DNA of 41,646 bases from Psychrobacter sp. JCM 18901 (GTDB lineage Bacteria > Pseudomonadota > Gammaproteobacteria > Pseudomonadales > Moraxellaceae). The notes beneath the pieces were generated by a model that was not told the DNA's origin, did no database searches, and saw only the letters and a program-made list of their open reading frames with translations. Below, in pieces: positions 41,252-41,646 of the stretch; positions within the stretch are counted from its first letter, which is position 1, and each line of letters opens with the position of its first letter. Location of the stretch: positions 1-41,646 of the forward strand of contig NZ_BAWH01000025.1 of NCBI RefSeq assembly GCF_000586435.1. The letters run 5' to 3'. A program made the position numbers and the translations under genes.

Positions 41252-41629
41252 ATGTTCGATATCAAATCATTTTTTAAACGAGAAGTAGAGAAAAAGCTTA
41301 TCAATGTAGATGACTATATTTTTATGCCAGAACGCGTAGAGCTGGAGATTGAAGGTGGATTATTAAATTGTGTGTTGAATAGTGATGGTCGCGTAGATAT
41401 TTTTTATAGCAAAGACGGCGTGACTGAGGTGGGTTCAGCGTCGCGCAAACACCCATTTACAGCATTTGAAAAAGAGCTATATCATGGTATTTACGATGAC
41501 GTGATTAATGATTTAATTAAGGAAGTAGATAAAATTATTGATAGCACCTCGAAGTATTTCCGTCGTAGCCAATCATTACCTTTTACGGCCTCTATAACTT
41601 CTCAAGCATCTGACACAAATAGATTTTAG
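41252..41629 (+). CDS. Hypothetical small cytosolic protein
   Basis: 125 aa, complete, not recognised. It starts FDIKSFFKREVEKKL, has a predicted beta-rich middle (VELEIEGGLLNCVLNSDGRVDIFY), then helices (DDVINDLIKEVDKIIDSTSKYF) and a polar Ser/Thr tail. No signal peptide, membrane segment or cysteine cluster. AGGGA lies ahead of the start. The 300 bases between it and the hisC-like gene hold a terminator and no other feature I can support. Confidence 0.6.
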   Translation: MFDIKSFFKREVEKKLINVDDYIFMPERVELEIEGGLLNCVLNSDGRVDIFYSKDGVTEVGSASRKHPFTAFEKELYHGIYDDVINDLIKEVDKIIDSTSKYFRRSQSLPFTASITSQASDTNRF

Positions 41630-41646
41630 GCTAATTAATTGAACTA

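Overview
The window reads as a chromosomal segment of a gammaproteobacterium of the Moraxellaceae, most likely Psychrobacter. This rests on moderately AT-rich DNA, the flavour of the proteins (Acinetobacter-type polyphosphate:AMP phosphotransferase, FFLEELY-motif protein, ubiE-ubiJ-ubiB block, an HTH-fused AlaA-like aminotransferase) and the mix of genes. The assignment is from recognition of protein families, not from a database search.

Layout. 1-3.9 kb (+): alanine-rich lipoprotein, class II fructose-bisphosphate aldolase, ruvA, ruvB. 4-10 kb (-): an FFLEELY-motif protein, then ubiE, ubiJ and ubiB for ubiquinone, then an FAD-linked oxidase. 10.3-14.2 kb (+): polyphosphate:AMP phosphotransferase and a PiT phosphate transporter (a phosphate theme), with a small putative membrane protein on the other strand between them. 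14.3-17.9 kb: a DNA-binding/aminotransferase fusion (-) with a cluster of TTGCAA palindromes in front of it, then methionine sulfoxide reductase B and glutathione peroxidase (+, oxidative repair), then tRNA-Val and tRNA-Asp. 18.2-19.6 kb (-): metallo-beta-lactamase-fold and rhodanese units of a persulfide-type enzyme. 19.9-22.9 kb (+): arsRCHB arsenic resistance operon. 23.0-23.3 kb: a non-coding inverted-repeat element (MITE). 23.4-24.9 kb (-): tRNA-Asn and aspartate aminotransferase. 25.5-30.7 kb (+): SDR, flavin amine-oxidase-like protein, DUF1365 protein and cyclopropane-fatty-acid synthase-like methyltransferase, a membrane-lipid modification cluster. 30.8-33.5 kb: MFS exporter with a divergent LysR regulator, and a DUF2177 membrane protein. 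33.6-36.4 kb: acyl-CoA thioesterase, a complete IS5-like insertion sequence, and a CDF cation exporter. 36.5-41.6 kb: Dps (-), uvrB, a HisC-like aminotransferase and a small unknown protein.

The dominant oddity is the state of the reading frames. Eighteen genes, among them core ones (fba, ubiB, ubiE, aspC, uvrB), are broken by about 32 single- or double-base indels. Twelve are one or two extra bases in A/T runs now 7-8 long. About twenty are single missing bases, usually next to a doublet. When each is repaired to restore the family's sequence, 17 of the genes come out as an exact multiple of three; the PiT gene also does, but only if several less certain changes are assumed. I therefore read them as sequencing or assembly errors, not as pseudogenes, and give the full extent of each gene as one CDS with the break points stated.

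No CRISPR array, prophage, toxin-antitoxin or recognisable defence system was seen. The most interesting biology is the HTH-aminotransferase fusion with its candidate operators, the lipid-modification cluster, the MITE, the long disordered head on UbiE, and a structured leader in front of the hisC-like gene.
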